This document shows, in pieces, positions 24,919 to 34,162 of a stretch of 44,483 nucleotides of DNA. The position numbers were made by a program, and so were the translations under genes. Source of the stretch: JBNKEI01 sp050288705 (GTDB lineage Bacteria > Myxococcota > Myxococcia > Myxococcales > UBA5297); assembly GCA_050288705.1 (NCBI GenBank), contig JBNKEI010000019.1, positions 1-44,483 of the forward strand, written 5' to 3'. The notes under the pieces were generated by a model that searched no databases, had not been told where the DNA came from, and was given only the letters and a program-made list of their open reading frames with translations. The first letter of the stretch is position 1. Every line of letters begins with the position of its first letter.

Positions 24919-26112
24919 CTACTCATTTTCGAAAAATGAGTCTTCTGGCCTGAACTTATTTCTGGAAATGGTTGATAAATTGATTTCCTCTTGATGTTTA
25001 CTTTGGGCTTTTTCCACGATGTCCATGATACGACCTTGGAAATGTTTTTTGTCAAAACGTTCGGCATTTTTTCTTGCGGCTAAAGGGTCAAATCGGTGTG
25101 ATTCTTGCTCGAATTTATCTACAGCCAATTTAAGAAGCTCTACCGTAGGCTCTGAAAAGAAAACACCGGTTGGCGAGGCTTGTCCGCTGTTCAAACCAAC
25201 TACTGTTTCCAGCGCTCCCCCTTTGCCTAGCGCGATTACTGGACGTCCACATGCTTGAGCTTCCAAGGGGGTGATACCAGCGTCTTCTTCTCCGGGAAAA
25301 ATTAGGGCGCGACATTTTTTGTACAAGTTTGCCACTTCCGCATCATTTAGAGAACCTAACAATTGGACTGATCCTCCCACTAGCCCTTCTATACGCCTGC
25401 GTTCTTGACCTCCCCCCACTATTCGTAGAGGACGGTTCAGTCGTCTAAATGCTTCGATAGCGATTTCTACTTTTTTATAAGGCGCAAAAGCAGTAACCAT
25501 GAGGTAAAAATCTTCGACCTCCTCTGCTTCGGAAACGGTAAAACGCGAAATATCAACAGGTGGTGGAACCACCAGGCTTCTGCGCCCATATCGTTTTCTT
25601 ATGCGCGATGCCACGTAAGAGCTGTTAGCCAAATATAAATCTACTCGCTGCGCGGAGGCTTCGTCCCAAGTTCGTAAAAACGTTGAACAAATTCGAGCTC
25701 CTACCCGAGTAATCGTTCCTGCTTTTTCTTTTCCAAAATAGTCTCCATACTGGTCCCAGAGGTAACGCATAGGGGTATGGACATAGCTAATATGCAAGGT
25801 CTGAGGAGAAGTGATGACCCCCTTAGCTACGCAGTGGGAAGAAGAAAGAACTAGATCATACCCATTGAAGTTAAATGACTCGATAGCATGAGGAAAAAGC
25901 GCCAAATAATGCCGATAGCGCTCTTTCGCCCAAGGAAGCCCATTAATGAAGCTAGTATGAATACTCATCCGCTCAATAGAAGCAGAACAAGCTTGAGGGG
26001 CGTGCACCAAAGTATACAAATCTGCTTGGGGAAAGAGCTCGCAAAAAGACTCTAGCACTCTTTCTCCCCCTCTCATTCCCACCAACCAGTCATGCACCAA
26101 TGCAACTTTCAT
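24919..26112 (-). CDS. GT4-family glycosyltransferase
   Basis: A 397-residue GT-B fold glycosyltransferase. The N-terminal domain begins KVALVHDWLVGMRGGERVLE with the acceptor-side glycine loop, and contains ISYVHTPMRYLWDQYGDYFG. The C-terminal nucleotide-sugar domain shows YLMVTAFAPYKKVEIAIEAF, LRIVGGGQERRRIEG, and the E-x7-E-type motif in FPGEEDAGITPLEAQACGRP. Sugar and acceptor cannot be read from sequence. It is 7 bases after rluB and 9 before the sugar transferase, within a tight minus-strand run. Confidence 0.92.
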   Translation of the reverse strand: MKVALVHDWLVGMRGGERVLESFCELFPQADLYTLVHAPQACSASIERMSIHTSFINGLPWAKERYRHYLALFPHAIESFNFNGYDLVLSSSHCVAKGVITSPQTLHISYVHTPMRYLWDQYGDYFGKEKAGTITRVGARICSTFLRTWDEASAQRVDLYLANSSYVASRIRKRYGRRSLVVPPPVDISRFTVSEAEEVEDFYLMVTAFAPYKKVEIAIEAFRRLNRPLRIVGGGQERRRIEGLVGGSVQLLGSLNDAEVANLYKKCRALIFPGEEDAGITPLEAQACGRPVIALGKGGALETVVGLNSGQASPTGVFFSEPTVELLKLAVDKFEQESHRFDPLAARKNAERFDKKHFQGRIMDIVEKAQSKHQEEINLSTISRNKFRPEDSFFENE

Positions 26113-26119
26113 AGGAAGC

Positions 26120-26986
26120 CTATCGTTTTGTTTTCTGTTTACGACGATTAGTTACTGGTTGGTTAGGCTTTCTTTCTCGCTTTGGTATCATCTTTTCTGC
26201 TTGATTAAAAACTTGGCGATGACGGCGCGGTGGCATACGCAGAGCAGTAGGTTCTTTGAAAGCAGAAACGCTTTCCATATGCTGCAACCTTTCCACTTCT
26301 GTCGGGTGTAGAGAGCGATACTTTCCTAGGGCCAGACCTTCGACGCCAATACCTGCATATAAAGGGCGAAATAGCCGCACTACCGGGTGTCCTATGGAAG
26401 CACATAGTCGTTTTACTAAATGAGGCCGACCTTCCGATAGCACTAGACGTAACCAAACATTTTTATCGGTTCGCTGCTCTATTTGCACGTCGTTTGGTTT
26501 GGCAAAACCATCTTCTAGTAAAATGCCGCCACGCAGTTTTTCGATAGTGGCATCATCAGGCTGGCCCTTTACTTTGGCCAAATAGGTTCGGCTGGCTTGA
26601 TAACGCGGATGCATGAGTCGATTAGCTAATTTACCGTCATTAGTTATAATCAGCGCACCTTCCGCATCCCAATCTAGTCGTCCTACTGCAAACACACGCT
26701 CTTTTATGCCTTCTAAACAGTTCTTAATGGTAGGTCGACCTTGGGGGTCAAAAAAGGTGGTCACTACCCCAGGTGGTTTATTAAGAACATAATAGACCTT
26801 ACGTTCCGGTTCGCAGAGTAACTTACCGTCTACCCTAATCAGATCGCGGTGAGGATCGACCTTCGATCCTAGTGCGCGTACTATTTGACCATTGACTTCT
26901 ACCCTACCTTCTTCAATCCAAGTTTCTGCTTTTCTTCGTGATGCCAAGCCTGCTTGGGCTAATACTTTGTGAAGACGAATTTCCAT
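26120..26986 (-). CDS. rluB: 23S rRNA pseudouridine synthase, RluB family
   Basis: A 288-residue RsuA/RluB-type enzyme that isomerises a uridine of 23S rRNA. An N-terminal S4 RNA-binding domain (RLHKVLAQAGLASRRKAETW) is followed by the synthase domain with KVYYVLNKPPGVVTTF, the catalytic Asp in VFAVGRLDWDAEGALIITND, and GRPHLVKRLCASIGHPVVRL. The C-terminal 45 residues are basic (RKPNQPVTNRRKQKTKR), probably for RNA contact. It follows scpB by 10 bases, an arrangement common in many bacteria. Confidence 0.94.
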   Translation of the reverse strand: MEIRLHKVLAQAGLASRRKAETWIEEGRVEVNGQIVRALGSKVDPHRDLIRVDGKLLCEPERKVYYVLNKPPGVVTTFFDPQGRPTIKNCLEGIKERVFAVGRLDWDAEGALIITNDGKLANRLMHPRYQASRTYLAKVKGQPDDATIEKLRGGILLEDGFAKPNDVQIEQRTDKNVWLRLVLSEGRPHLVKRLCASIGHPVVRLFRPLYAGIGVEGLALGKYRSLHPTEVERLQHMESVSAFKEPTALRMPPRRHRQVFNQAEKMIPKRERKPNQPVTNRRKQKTKR

Positions 26987-26996
26987 TGGTTCTTTC

Positions 26997-27875
26997 TTAT
27001 GATCCGCTTTCTACCGGCTGGTCAGTTTCGGGATTCAAAACTTTAGTTGTCTGTTTAACCTTAACTTCTGATTCCGCCATAGCAGTTTCTAGGTCTTCCA
27101 AAGCCGCGTCTGCTTCGGCATGAGTTTCTTTTAGCTTTTCCTCAAGCTTATTATCTCGTAAAGCCTCTACTAAACCTTCAGAGCTTTGAGGGGCGGCTTC
27201 TCCAGTTTCCTTTTCCACGATTTTTTGGCTATCTGCAGAAAGTTCCTGAAATTCTCGCAAAGTAGGCAAGCCGGAAAGATCGCCTAGGTTAAAAAATTCC
27301 AAAAATTCCGGTGTAGTACCATAGAGTAATGGCCGACCGATTTCTTCCTTTTTTCCTACAATTTTAATAAGTTTCCTATCAAGTAGGGCCTTAATAACTG
27401 CGCCCGAATCTACTCCACGAATATCTTCAATTTCTGGACGGGTAACTGGTTGCCGATAAGCAATTATGGCTAATGATTCTAGTGCCGCCCTTGTTAATCG
27501 TTGTGGTTTAACACGCAAATGCCGCTGCACATACTCTGCCGTACTCGGACAAGTACGAAACTGCCAACCTCCACCAACTTGATGAAGCACAATTCCGCAA
27601 ATGCCGTCTCTATAATGCCCTTGCAGAAACTCAAGCTGTTCTTGAAGAATAGTCGATTCGATCCCCGTGTGGTTACGTATGGTTTCTACAGAGAGCGGTT
27701 TATCAGCGACGAAAAGCAATGACTCAATAATGGTACGTACCCGATCAAGCGATAGCCGCTTGGCCTTGGTAGCTAGTTTTTCAAAGGAGGTTTCTAACTC
27801 CCCTTCTTCTAGCTGCTCTACTGCAACCTCGCTGACTTGTTCTGCTTTTACTTCTTCACTTGGCTCTTCACTCAA
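26997..27875 (-). CDS. scpB: Segregation and condensation protein B
   Basis: A 292-residue protein that joins ScpA and SMC in chromosome condensation. The winged-helix core lies at about 40-205: RTIIESLLFVADKPLSVETI, LTRAALESLAIIAYRQPVTR, EIEDIRGVDSGAVIKALLDR and the wing GRPLLYGTTPEFLEFFNL. Acidic, probably disordered extensions flank it on both sides; the C-terminal one is about 85 residues rich in Glu and Lys. It follows scpA by 11 bases. smc is not in the window. Confidence 0.95.
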   Translation of the reverse strand: MSEEPSEEVKAEQVSEVAVEQLEEGELETSFEKLATKAKRLSLDRVRTIIESLLFVADKPLSVETIRNHTGIESTILQEQLEFLQGHYRDGICGIVLHQVGGGWQFRTCPSTAEYVQRHLRVKPQRLTRAALESLAIIAYRQPVTRPEIEDIRGVDSGAVIKALLDRKLIKIVGKKEEIGRPLLYGTTPEFLEFFNLGDLSGLPTLREFQELSADSQKIVEKETGEAAPQSSEGLVEALRDNKLEEKLKETHAEADAALEDLETAMAESEVKVKQTTKVLNPETDQPVESGS

Positions 27876-27886
27876 CTTTTAGGCTC

Positions 27887-28747
27887 CTATCGGTAATCGT
27901 CGCGAATGCTAGCGCTATCCAAAGCTTTTTCATCGCGCAATGAAACTTGGATGTCGTTTTGCCCCTCGCTTTGGGAAATACGAATTATGCCAAGCTTACA
28001 CATTTCTAAAAGCGCTAGAAAAGTCACTACAATCTTTTGCCTCTCGGGAGAACCTTGAAGGACGGTCAATAAAGTAGTGTTGGTTTTTTGCCGAAGTTTA
28101 TCTAGCAATGAATGAATGGCTTCGCCAAGATTAATGGAATCAACTACTACTTTATGCGGGGCCACCTTCTCTTCGTTGCGAGAAATATCGTCCAAAGCTT
28201 GCACTAGTTTGAAAACCGATACTTCTACCAGTGCCACTTCGTTTTCGGGAATAGGAATAGCTTCTAACTGCACTCGCCGTGTAAACACATTGCGATTTAA
28301 TACGTCTTGCCTACCTAAATCTTCAGCAGCAGCCTTGTATTTTTGGTATTCCAGCAGCCTACGAACTAATTCTTCCCGGGGATCGCCTGCTTGTTCTTCC
28401 TCAGCAGGTTGGGGATCGGGAGTTGGAAGCAACATGCGCGACTTGATGTGCGCCAATGTTGCCGCCATAAGAATGAATTCTCCAGCGATATCTAGGTTAA
28501 GCTTCTTCATCTCCTTGATGGCTTCCCAGTACTTTTCGGTAATCAGCGCAATGGGGATGTCGAAAATATCAATTCGATGCTCACGGATTAGGTGAAGCAA
28601 TAAGTCGAGTGGACCTTCAAAAGTAGGCAAGGCAACACGAAAGGCTGCAGCGGGGCCGATGGCTGGATCGCTCTCCGACCAGCCTTTTTCCCGCAAGGCA
28701 TCACCCCGTTGCTGATTGCCGATGGATTTTCCTTTTTGATTCGACAT
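27887..28747 (-). CDS. scpA: Segregation and condensation protein A (kleisin)
   Basis: A 286-residue kleisin subunit of the SMC-ScpAB complex. The family start FRVALPTFEGPLDLLLHLIREHRIDI is cut here only for length: the mark is FEGPLDLLLHLI. Further marks are GEFILMAATLAHIKSRMLLP and RRLLEYQKYKAAAEDLG, and a C-terminal winged helix with VVTFLALLEMCKLGIIRISQ. About 35 polar residues precede the kleisin start, so the true start may be later than 28747. It lies between xerD and scpB; the xerD-scpA-scpB order is common. Confidence 0.95.
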   Translation of the reverse strand: MSNQKGKSIGNQQRGDALREKGWSESDPAIGPAAAFRVALPTFEGPLDLLLHLIREHRIDIFDIPIALITEKYWEAIKEMKKLNLDIAGEFILMAATLAHIKSRMLLPTPDPQPAEEEQAGDPREELVRRLLEYQKYKAAAEDLGRQDVLNRNVFTRRVQLEAIPIPENEVALVEVSVFKLVQALDDISRNEEKVAPHKVVVDSINLGEAIHSLLDKLRQKTNTTLLTVLQGSPERQKIVVTFLALLEMCKLGIIRISQSEGQNDIQVSLRDEKALDSASIRDDYR

Positions 28748-28818
28748 GGACGGCGCAAGATAACACGCATTAGCCGATGCTCGAAGGGCTTCCTAACATG
28801 GATTACCCGCAATCGAGT

Positions 28819-29712
28819 TCACGCACGAGGATGAGCTTTGTCGTACACTTCTCGTATATGCGATCTGTCGACGTGTGTGTACACTTGAGTGGTACATAGG
28901 TCAGCATGTCCGAGAAGAGACTGAACCGATCGCAGATCTGCTCCCCCAGCAAGCAAGTGAGTTGCAAAACTATGGCGAAGTTTATGAGGAGAAAGAGGTT
29001 TATTAATACCCACAGCCACCGCGTAGGCGGAGATTCGCTGAAAAACAGCCTGCCTAGTAAGAGCACTTCCCCGAGGACCGGGAAAAAGCGCCCGCGAGTT
29101 TCTCTTTTTTAAAACCTCAAACCGCCCTTCTTCCATCCAGCGCTCAATCCAAAGTTTAGCGTGTTCTCCCAGAGGAATTATTCTTTCTTTTCCTCCTTTT
29201 CCCCGAGTAATCAAAAATCCATCCCGCAAGTTCAAATCGTCCAGGGTAAGTCCACACAACTCGGAGACCCGCAAACCGGTGGCATAAAGCACTTCTAGAA
29301 TTGCCCGATCGCGTAAACCTGCTACCTGGCGACAATCAGGGGCTGCTAACAGGCGTTCCACCTCTTCTATTGTGAGGTATACCGGCAATTTCTTGCGAAT
29401 ACGGCCAGTTTCTAAATTTTCGGTAGGATCGCCTTCCAATTCTTGTTCTCGCAGTAAAAACCGATGAAACCCCCGAATGGCTGCTAAATGACGAGCTTGG
29501 GACCGAGCAGAAAGACCTTTGTGATGTAACTTAGCTAGATGACCTTCAATATGCTCAGGTTTAACCTGCTGAGCACTGATCACTTGGTCACTGGCTAGAG
29601 TTTGTAGATAGTCATTGAGATCGCGAGAATAAGCTTCCAACGTATTGGTTGCCAAAGACCGCTCGGTTCGCAAAAACAATAGGAATTGCTCTTTACCAGC
29701 TTCCAACAACAT
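28819..29712 (-). CDS. xerD: Tyrosine site-specific recombinase XerD-like
   Basis: A 297-residue recombinase that resolves chromosome dimers at dif. From the ATG at 29712 the N-terminal SAM-like DNA-binding domain is EQFLLFLRTERSLATNTLEA. The catalytic set is complete: Arg148 in YATGLRVSEL, Lys172 in TRGKGGKERIIPLG, His243 and Arg246 in SPHKLRHSFATHLL, His269 in SLLGHADLCTT and the nucleophile Tyr278 in QVYTHV. The frame is open 39 codons further, but that part is the repeat element at 29731-29834. XerC cannot be fully excluded; the scpA neighbour favours XerD. Confidence 0.93.
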   Translation of the reverse strand: MLLEAGKEQFLLFLRTERSLATNTLEAYSRDLNDYLQTLASDQVISAQQVKPEHIEGHLAKLHHKGLSARSQARHLAAIRGFHRFLLREQELEGDPTENLETGRIRKKLPVYLTIEEVERLLAAPDCRQVAGLRDRAILEVLYATGLRVSELCGLTLDDLNLRDGFLITRGKGGKERIIPLGEHAKLWIERWMEEGRFEVLKKRNSRALFPGPRGSALTRQAVFQRISAYAVAVGINKPLSPHKLRHSFATHLLAGGADLRSVQSLLGHADLCTTQVYTHVDRSHIREVYDKAHPRA

Positions 29713-29730
29713 GGTCTTTACTCTCTTGAG

Positions 29731-29834
29731 GCAATTGCAAAATCCAAATTTTCTGCTTAAGGCGAGCAAAGCTCGCCGTCGCTCTACTCGGGGCTCTCGC
29801 CCCAAACCCCATTCGCCGCGGGTTTGCAATTGGC
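29731..29834 (-). repeat. MITE/REP-like palindromic element, copy 2
   Basis: About 104 bp between the SCP2-like gene and xerD, opposite in orientation to copy 1. Read on the minus strand it starts GCCAATTGCAAACCC and ends GGATTTTGCAATTGC. It holds two hairpins: GGGGC-GAGA-GCCCC and GGCGAGC-TTT-GCTCGCC. The SCP2-like stop codon (29834-29836) touches its edge. Confidence 0.8.
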
Positions 29835-30547
29835 TATCGTGAAATAGTTTCGGACAAATTTTTTAAACGGCGTTTCAGCGAGGCTGCACGATTTCCGATT
29901 TCTCGAACTTCGCGCTTGCTAGCAATCCCGAGCATTCGCACCAAGTTTTCCTGAATTTGCTCCAAACTGCTACGGCCACGGTTTACAACGCTCACCGCTT
30001 CGGCCACCTTGACCGCTCGTCTGTCATCTGAGAGCATTTGCTCAATAATTTTTTCAATCCATCCCATTGTTTGATTCTTCCACTCATCCATTGCAAAAAT
30101 CGCCTTTCCATCGGAAACAGGGGGTGCATCTTTTACAAATTCAGTAGGAACTTGCCCAATGGCTTTTTTTAGCAATTTGCTAAACTGTGCCCGCTCGATA
30201 ATTGGCTGCAAATTTCCCTGGATTTCCAAATCTTTTCTTATTACCGCTTCTACCGGGTCAATTTGACCCAAAATCAAACCCTTCCAAACCGAATAAGAAG
30301 CTTGGGCCATATATGCAGGATATTGGGCCGGCAGTTCCTCGACACGCTCTCCGGTCCAGAGTCTTTCCAGAAAGCCGTGTTCTGGCTTGGCGTACACGCA
30401 AAACGTACGATTCCAAAGAGGCGGCTCTGCCAAAACTACTGCGGCAAAGTCTCCCTTCCAACCCTGGGCTGCCTGCGCAAAATCGGGAGTGCTACGTAAA
30501 GCAGCAGCCAAAGCTTCACACCACTCTTTTGAAGGAAAAAAAGGCAT
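29834..30547 (-). CDS. SCP2-like (sterol carrier domain) protein
   Basis: A 237-residue cytoplasmic protein. Residues about 1-130 resemble an SCP2 lipid-binding domain: FPSKEWCEALAAALRSTPDF, then a beta sheet, then AQASYSVWKGLILGQIDPVE and IRKDLEIQGNLQPIIERAQF, the typical helix-strand end. The last 90 residues are helical and basic (LVRMLGIASKREVREIGNRA). SCP2 proteins bind lipids or acyl-CoA; the ligand here is unknown. It follows the Hsp70 gene by 30 bases. Confidence 0.65.
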   Translation of the reverse strand: MPFFPSKEWCEALAAALRSTPDFAQAAQGWKGDFAAVVLAEPPLWNRTFCVYAKPEHGFLERLWTGERVEELPAQYPAYMAQASYSVWKGLILGQIDPVEAVIRKDLEIQGNLQPIIERAQFSKLLKKAIGQVPTEFVKDAPPVSDGKAIFAMDEWKNQTMGWIEKIIEQMLSDDRRAVKVAEAVSVVNRGRSSLEQIQENLVRMLGIASKREVREIGNRAASLKRRLKNLSETISR

Positions 30548-30577
30548 TGACGACTCCTTGAGCCAATCTCAAATATC

Positions 30578-32194
30578 TCAGCTACCACTCCAGAGCCGTC
30601 GAAAGGAAGAAAAGAAACTACCTTTCTTAGTATCAGAAGAAGGAGCAGACCGTGCTTCTTCTAATTTCCGTTTTGCTTCCTCCTCCAGAGCCTTTTTTAG
30701 CTCCGGAGGAGTGTCCCGAGTTGCCAGTTCAAGCCGCTTTAAGCCAGAAGCCAGCTCCACACAAACAGTAAGCAGACACTCTTCATTAAGTTGAAAATCT
30801 ATTTTTCTGCCGGCAGCAGTAGCAGGAATCCGCAGACTCCCTAAAAATTCATTATCAACAATATGCTCAGCTTCCCCTTGAAAAACGCTAAGCTCGATCA
30901 GAGCACTACCATCTTTGGGAGGAGGCAAACGAAAACTCTTGGTCAGCGGTATGGCACTGTTTTTGTCAATTATTTTGCGAAACAACCCATTAGGTAGCGC
31001 AATACCAATGGGCATGGAAAGTACATCGACTAAAGTTACGGCTTCCAATTGACCAAGGGAATCAGCCAGCAAAGCCGCTCCCAAGGCCACACACTCGTCG
31101 GGGTGAACCCCTTTTCTAGGAGACTTTCCAAAATGAGCCTGAATTTGTTGCTGAACCAACGGCATCCGGCTCTGTCCTCCCACTAAAATAATTTCATCGA
31201 TCTCCGAAGCAGTTAAACTTTTCTGGGCCAATACCCGATCACAAATTTGGAAAGTTCTAGCCACTAGGTCAGAGGTGAGCTCATTAAGCTTTTCCCGGGA
31301 AAGTGGAACCCGCAGATTAATTGGCTTTCCCTTTTTTTCTTCAATATAGGGAAGTTCAATTACCACATTGGGTATTAGTGTTAAGTCAATTTTGGCAGCT
31401 TCGGCAGCATTTTTTATTCGCTGCATGGCAATGAGATTGATGGAGAGGTCGATTTTGTACTCGTCGTAAAAGCTTTGAAGCACGTAGTCAATAATGCGGT
31501 TGTCAAAGTCGACCCCGCCTAAAAAGGTGTCACCTCCGGTAGCAACCACCTCGAATACGTTTCCCGACACCTGAAGCACGCTTAAATCGAAAGTTCCTCC
31601 TCCTAAATCATAAACTAAGATTTTCTGCTCTAATCCTCGGTTAAAACCATAGGCCAGTGCGGCAGCGGTGGGCTCATTCACAATACGCAGCACATTGAAT
31701 CCGGCAAGGGTTCCGGCAAGTTTGACCGCTTGGCGTTGATTGTCGTTATAGTAAGCAGGAACACTGATCACTGCATCGGGAAGCGTTCCGCCAAGAAACT
31801 GCTCGGCAATGGTTTTTATGTGAGCCAACACAAAACTGGAAATCTGTGGAAGTGAATATACCTGTTCTCCCAATCTGACCGCCGACTCGCCGCTAGGTCC
31901 AGCTACAATTTCATAGGTGTAGTAGTTACGAAGCGCTTGAACTACTTTCGAGTCGAATTTTCGACCAATTAGGCGCTTTGCTCCCACTATGGTGTTCTTG
32001 GGATTGGTGACCATCTGGTCTTTGGCCACGCCGCCCACTAGCAAGTTACCTTTTTGGGAAAGAGCTACTACTGACGGAAGAATGAGGCTGCCACGATCGG
32101 TAGGTACAACTTTGGGAATACGATTGCGCACATGCGCTACGCATGTATTGGTGGTTCCTAAATCAATTCCAACAACCCGCGATTTGTCTGACAT
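30578..32194 (-). CDS. Short Hsp70 (DnaK-like) chaperone
   Basis: A 538-residue Hsp70. The nucleotide domain is standard: VVGIDLGTTNTCVAHV, VGAKRLIGRKF, VISVPAYYNDNQRQAVKLAG, RIVNEPTAAALAYGFNRG, VYDLGGGTFDLSVLQV and IILVGGQSRMPLVQQQI. The substrate-binding beta part follows (LVDVLSMPIGIALPNGLF to ELASGLKRLELATRDTPPEL), but the helical lid is reduced to a short Lys/Glu stretch and a Ser/Arg tail. It is about 100 residues shorter than DnaK and probably not the main one. No dnaJ or grpE is nearby. It follows the ABC ATPase gene by 133 bases. Confidence 0.88.
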   Translation of the reverse strand: MSDKSRVVGIDLGTTNTCVAHVRNRIPKVVPTDRGSLILPSVVALSQKGNLLVGGVAKDQMVTNPKNTIVGAKRLIGRKFDSKVVQALRNYYTYEIVAGPSGESAVRLGEQVYSLPQISSFVLAHIKTIAEQFLGGTLPDAVISVPAYYNDNQRQAVKLAGTLAGFNVLRIVNEPTAAALAYGFNRGLEQKILVYDLGGGTFDLSVLQVSGNVFEVVATGGDTFLGGVDFDNRIIDYVLQSFYDEYKIDLSINLIAMQRIKNAAEAAKIDLTLIPNVVIELPYIEEKKGKPINLRVPLSREKLNELTSDLVARTFQICDRVLAQKSLTASEIDEIILVGGQSRMPLVQQQIQAHFGKSPRKGVHPDECVALGAALLADSLGQLEAVTLVDVLSMPIGIALPNGLFRKIIDKNSAIPLTKSFRLPPPKDGSALIELSVFQGEAEHIVDNEFLGSLRIPATAAGRKIDFQLNEECLLTVCVELASGLKRLELATRDTPPELKKALEEEAKRKLEEARSAPSSDTKKGSFFSSFRRLWSGS

Positions 32195-32327
32195 GAGGCT
32201 CTACACGCGAAATAAGTTCCCTCAAAACTTCTCTCTTAACAGAAGGATAATCTATTACGCAAAAAATTGGGGAGAGAATGGTGCTTTTAGATATAGAAGA
32301 GAACCGCCGCTTTTGTCGCTTGGTGTG

Positions 32328-33977
32328 CTATTCCAAATGAAAAGCTGCGGAAATTAGTGAACGTGTGTAGGGATGCTCTGGGTTTTTCAGTATTTTTTCC
32401 GCAGGCCCCATCTCCACCACTTCTCCTTGACGCATAACCAATATGTCGTGTGACAAGGCGCGCACTGTGCGTAAGTCATGACTAATAAACAAGTAGGCAT
32501 AGCAAAAACGCTTTTGCAACTCACGTAAAAGACTAATTATTTGACTTTGCACCGAAACATCCAAGGCAGAAGTCGGCTCATCTAAAATCAATAGCTTAGG
32601 CCGTAAAGCTAATGCTCGAGCAATAGCAATGCGTTGCCTTTGCCCTCCGGAAAATTCATGCGGGTAGCGGTCTTGCATTGAGCCTTCTAATTCGACCGTT
32701 TCGAGAGCTTGGGCAATAGTTCGGCGGCGCTCTTGGTCGGTTGCTTTTGACTGATGGATACGCAAACCTTCTTCGATGATTTGCCCTACCGAGAGCCGGG
32801 GGCTTAGCGAGCCAAAAGGATCTTGGAATACAATCTGCATATGTTTGCGCAAGGAACGCAGTGCTTGGGGGGTAATCTCCTGTAGCGGTAGGCCATCAAA
32901 AGTTATGGTCCCTTGACTTTTTTCTAAACGAAGCAAAGCTCGCCCGAGGGTTGATTTTCCTGAGCCGCTTTCCCCTACTACTCCCACTGTCTGCCCGGCG
33001 TGAATATTCAGATTAATTCCGTTAACTGCTTTGACATAAGAAGAAGTGCGGCGAATAATACCTTTTTTTATTGGAAACCAAACTTTAAGGTCTTTAGCCT
33101 GCATTAATTGGGGGGCATTTTGCGAAAGGGCTGGAGGATTTCCACTAGGCGCACAGCTTAGTAAATGCTTAGTATAAGAATGTTGAGGATTACTGAATAT
33201 TTCTTTAGTTGGCCCTTGCTCTACAATTAGTCCATCGTGCATAACACAAACATATTCTACAAAGCGACGCACAATTTCTAAGTCATGGGTAATAAATAGC
33301 AACGCCATACCCAATCGTTGATTCAAATCTTTTAACAAATGAAGAATTTGCGCCTGAATAGTAACGTCCAACGCAGTGGTTGGCTCGTCAGCAATAAGCA
33401 AATCAGGTTCATTGGCCAAAGCCATAGCGATCATAACTCGCTGTTGCTGCCCTCCAGACAACTCATGCGGAAAAGCTCCCAATCGGTCGGTAAGACTGGG
33501 TAACCCTACCAAATGCAATAATTCCACTACCCGTTGTCGTGCTTGCAAGCGCGAATAGCGTCGGTGGGTAAACAGAACTTCGCCAATCTGGCGTTCGATG
33601 CTTTGCAAAGGATTGAGCGAGCTCAAAGGCTCCTGGAAAATCATGGCAATACGGTTGCCGCGAATTTTATCGAGCGTAAAAGCAGGCGCCCCTACCAGTT
33701 CGGTTTTTTCCAGCTGGTTGTCGGCAGTCTTTTGCTTATTCCCCCCCCATAAAGTAATACTTCCCTTCGGATGACTGGCTTGATAAGGCAACAATTGCAA
33801 CAGCGATAATGCAGTAACCGATTTTCCCGATCCGCTTTCCCCTACTAAACCAACAGTTTGCCCCTGCAGAATGTCAAAAGAAATACCCCGTACCGCTTGA
33901 ACCTGGCGCTGGTTGACTCCAAAAACTATTTCTAGATCACGTACTTGCAAAAGTTTCTGCGGATTTTTGTTTTCCAT
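32328..33977 (-). CDS. Oligopeptide-type ABC transporter, fused double ATPase (YejF/DppDF-like)
   Basis: A protein of about 549 residues with two ABC domains in one chain, as in YejF. Domain 1: Walker A GLVGESGSGKSVTALSL, signature HELSGGQQQRVMIAMALA, Walker B LLIADEPTTALDV. Domain 2: Walker A GVVGESGSGKSTLGRALL, signature HEFSGGQRQRIAIARALA, Walker B LLILDEPTSALDV. Each is followed by an oligopeptide-transport C-terminal piece (NPQHSYTKHLLSCAPSG and NPEHPYTRSLISAAFH). It powers peptide import in the family. No permease or binding-protein genes are beside it here. ATG 33977 is chosen; a TTG at 33992 is in frame. Confidence 0.93.
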   Translation of the reverse strand: MENKNPQKLLQVRDLEIVFGVNQRQVQAVRGISFDILQGQTVGLVGESGSGKSVTALSLLQLLPYQASHPKGSITLWGGNKQKTADNQLEKTELVGAPAFTLDKIRGNRIAMIFQEPLSSLNPLQSIERQIGEVLFTHRRYSRLQARQRVVELLHLVGLPSLTDRLGAFPHELSGGQQQRVMIAMALANEPDLLIADEPTTALDVTIQAQILHLLKDLNQRLGMALLFITHDLEIVRRFVEYVCVMHDGLIVEQGPTKEIFSNPQHSYTKHLLSCAPSGNPPALSQNAPQLMQAKDLKVWFPIKKGIIRRTSSYVKAVNGINLNIHAGQTVGVVGESGSGKSTLGRALLRLEKSQGTITFDGLPLQEITPQALRSLRKHMQIVFQDPFGSLSPRLSVGQIIEEGLRIHQSKATDQERRRTIAQALETVELEGSMQDRYPHEFSGGQRQRIAIARALALRPKLLILDEPTSALDVSVQSQIISLLRELQKRFCYAYLFISHDLRTVRALSHDILVMRQGEVVEMGPAEKILKNPEHPYTRSLISAAFHLE

Positions 33978-34162
33978 GTCTCGTGCTTTCAAACCCGAAA
34001 ACGGCTCCCCATCAGTTGGCTAGCGCATTCCTATGAAAACAACAAGTGGAGAAAAAAACTTCTAGAGGGAAAAACAAATCAATAATCCAGTCTCGACTCG
34101 CAATCCCTCAGACCTCACCCAAACAGAGAGGGGATTTACTGTGAGTATAATTGAAACTAAGA

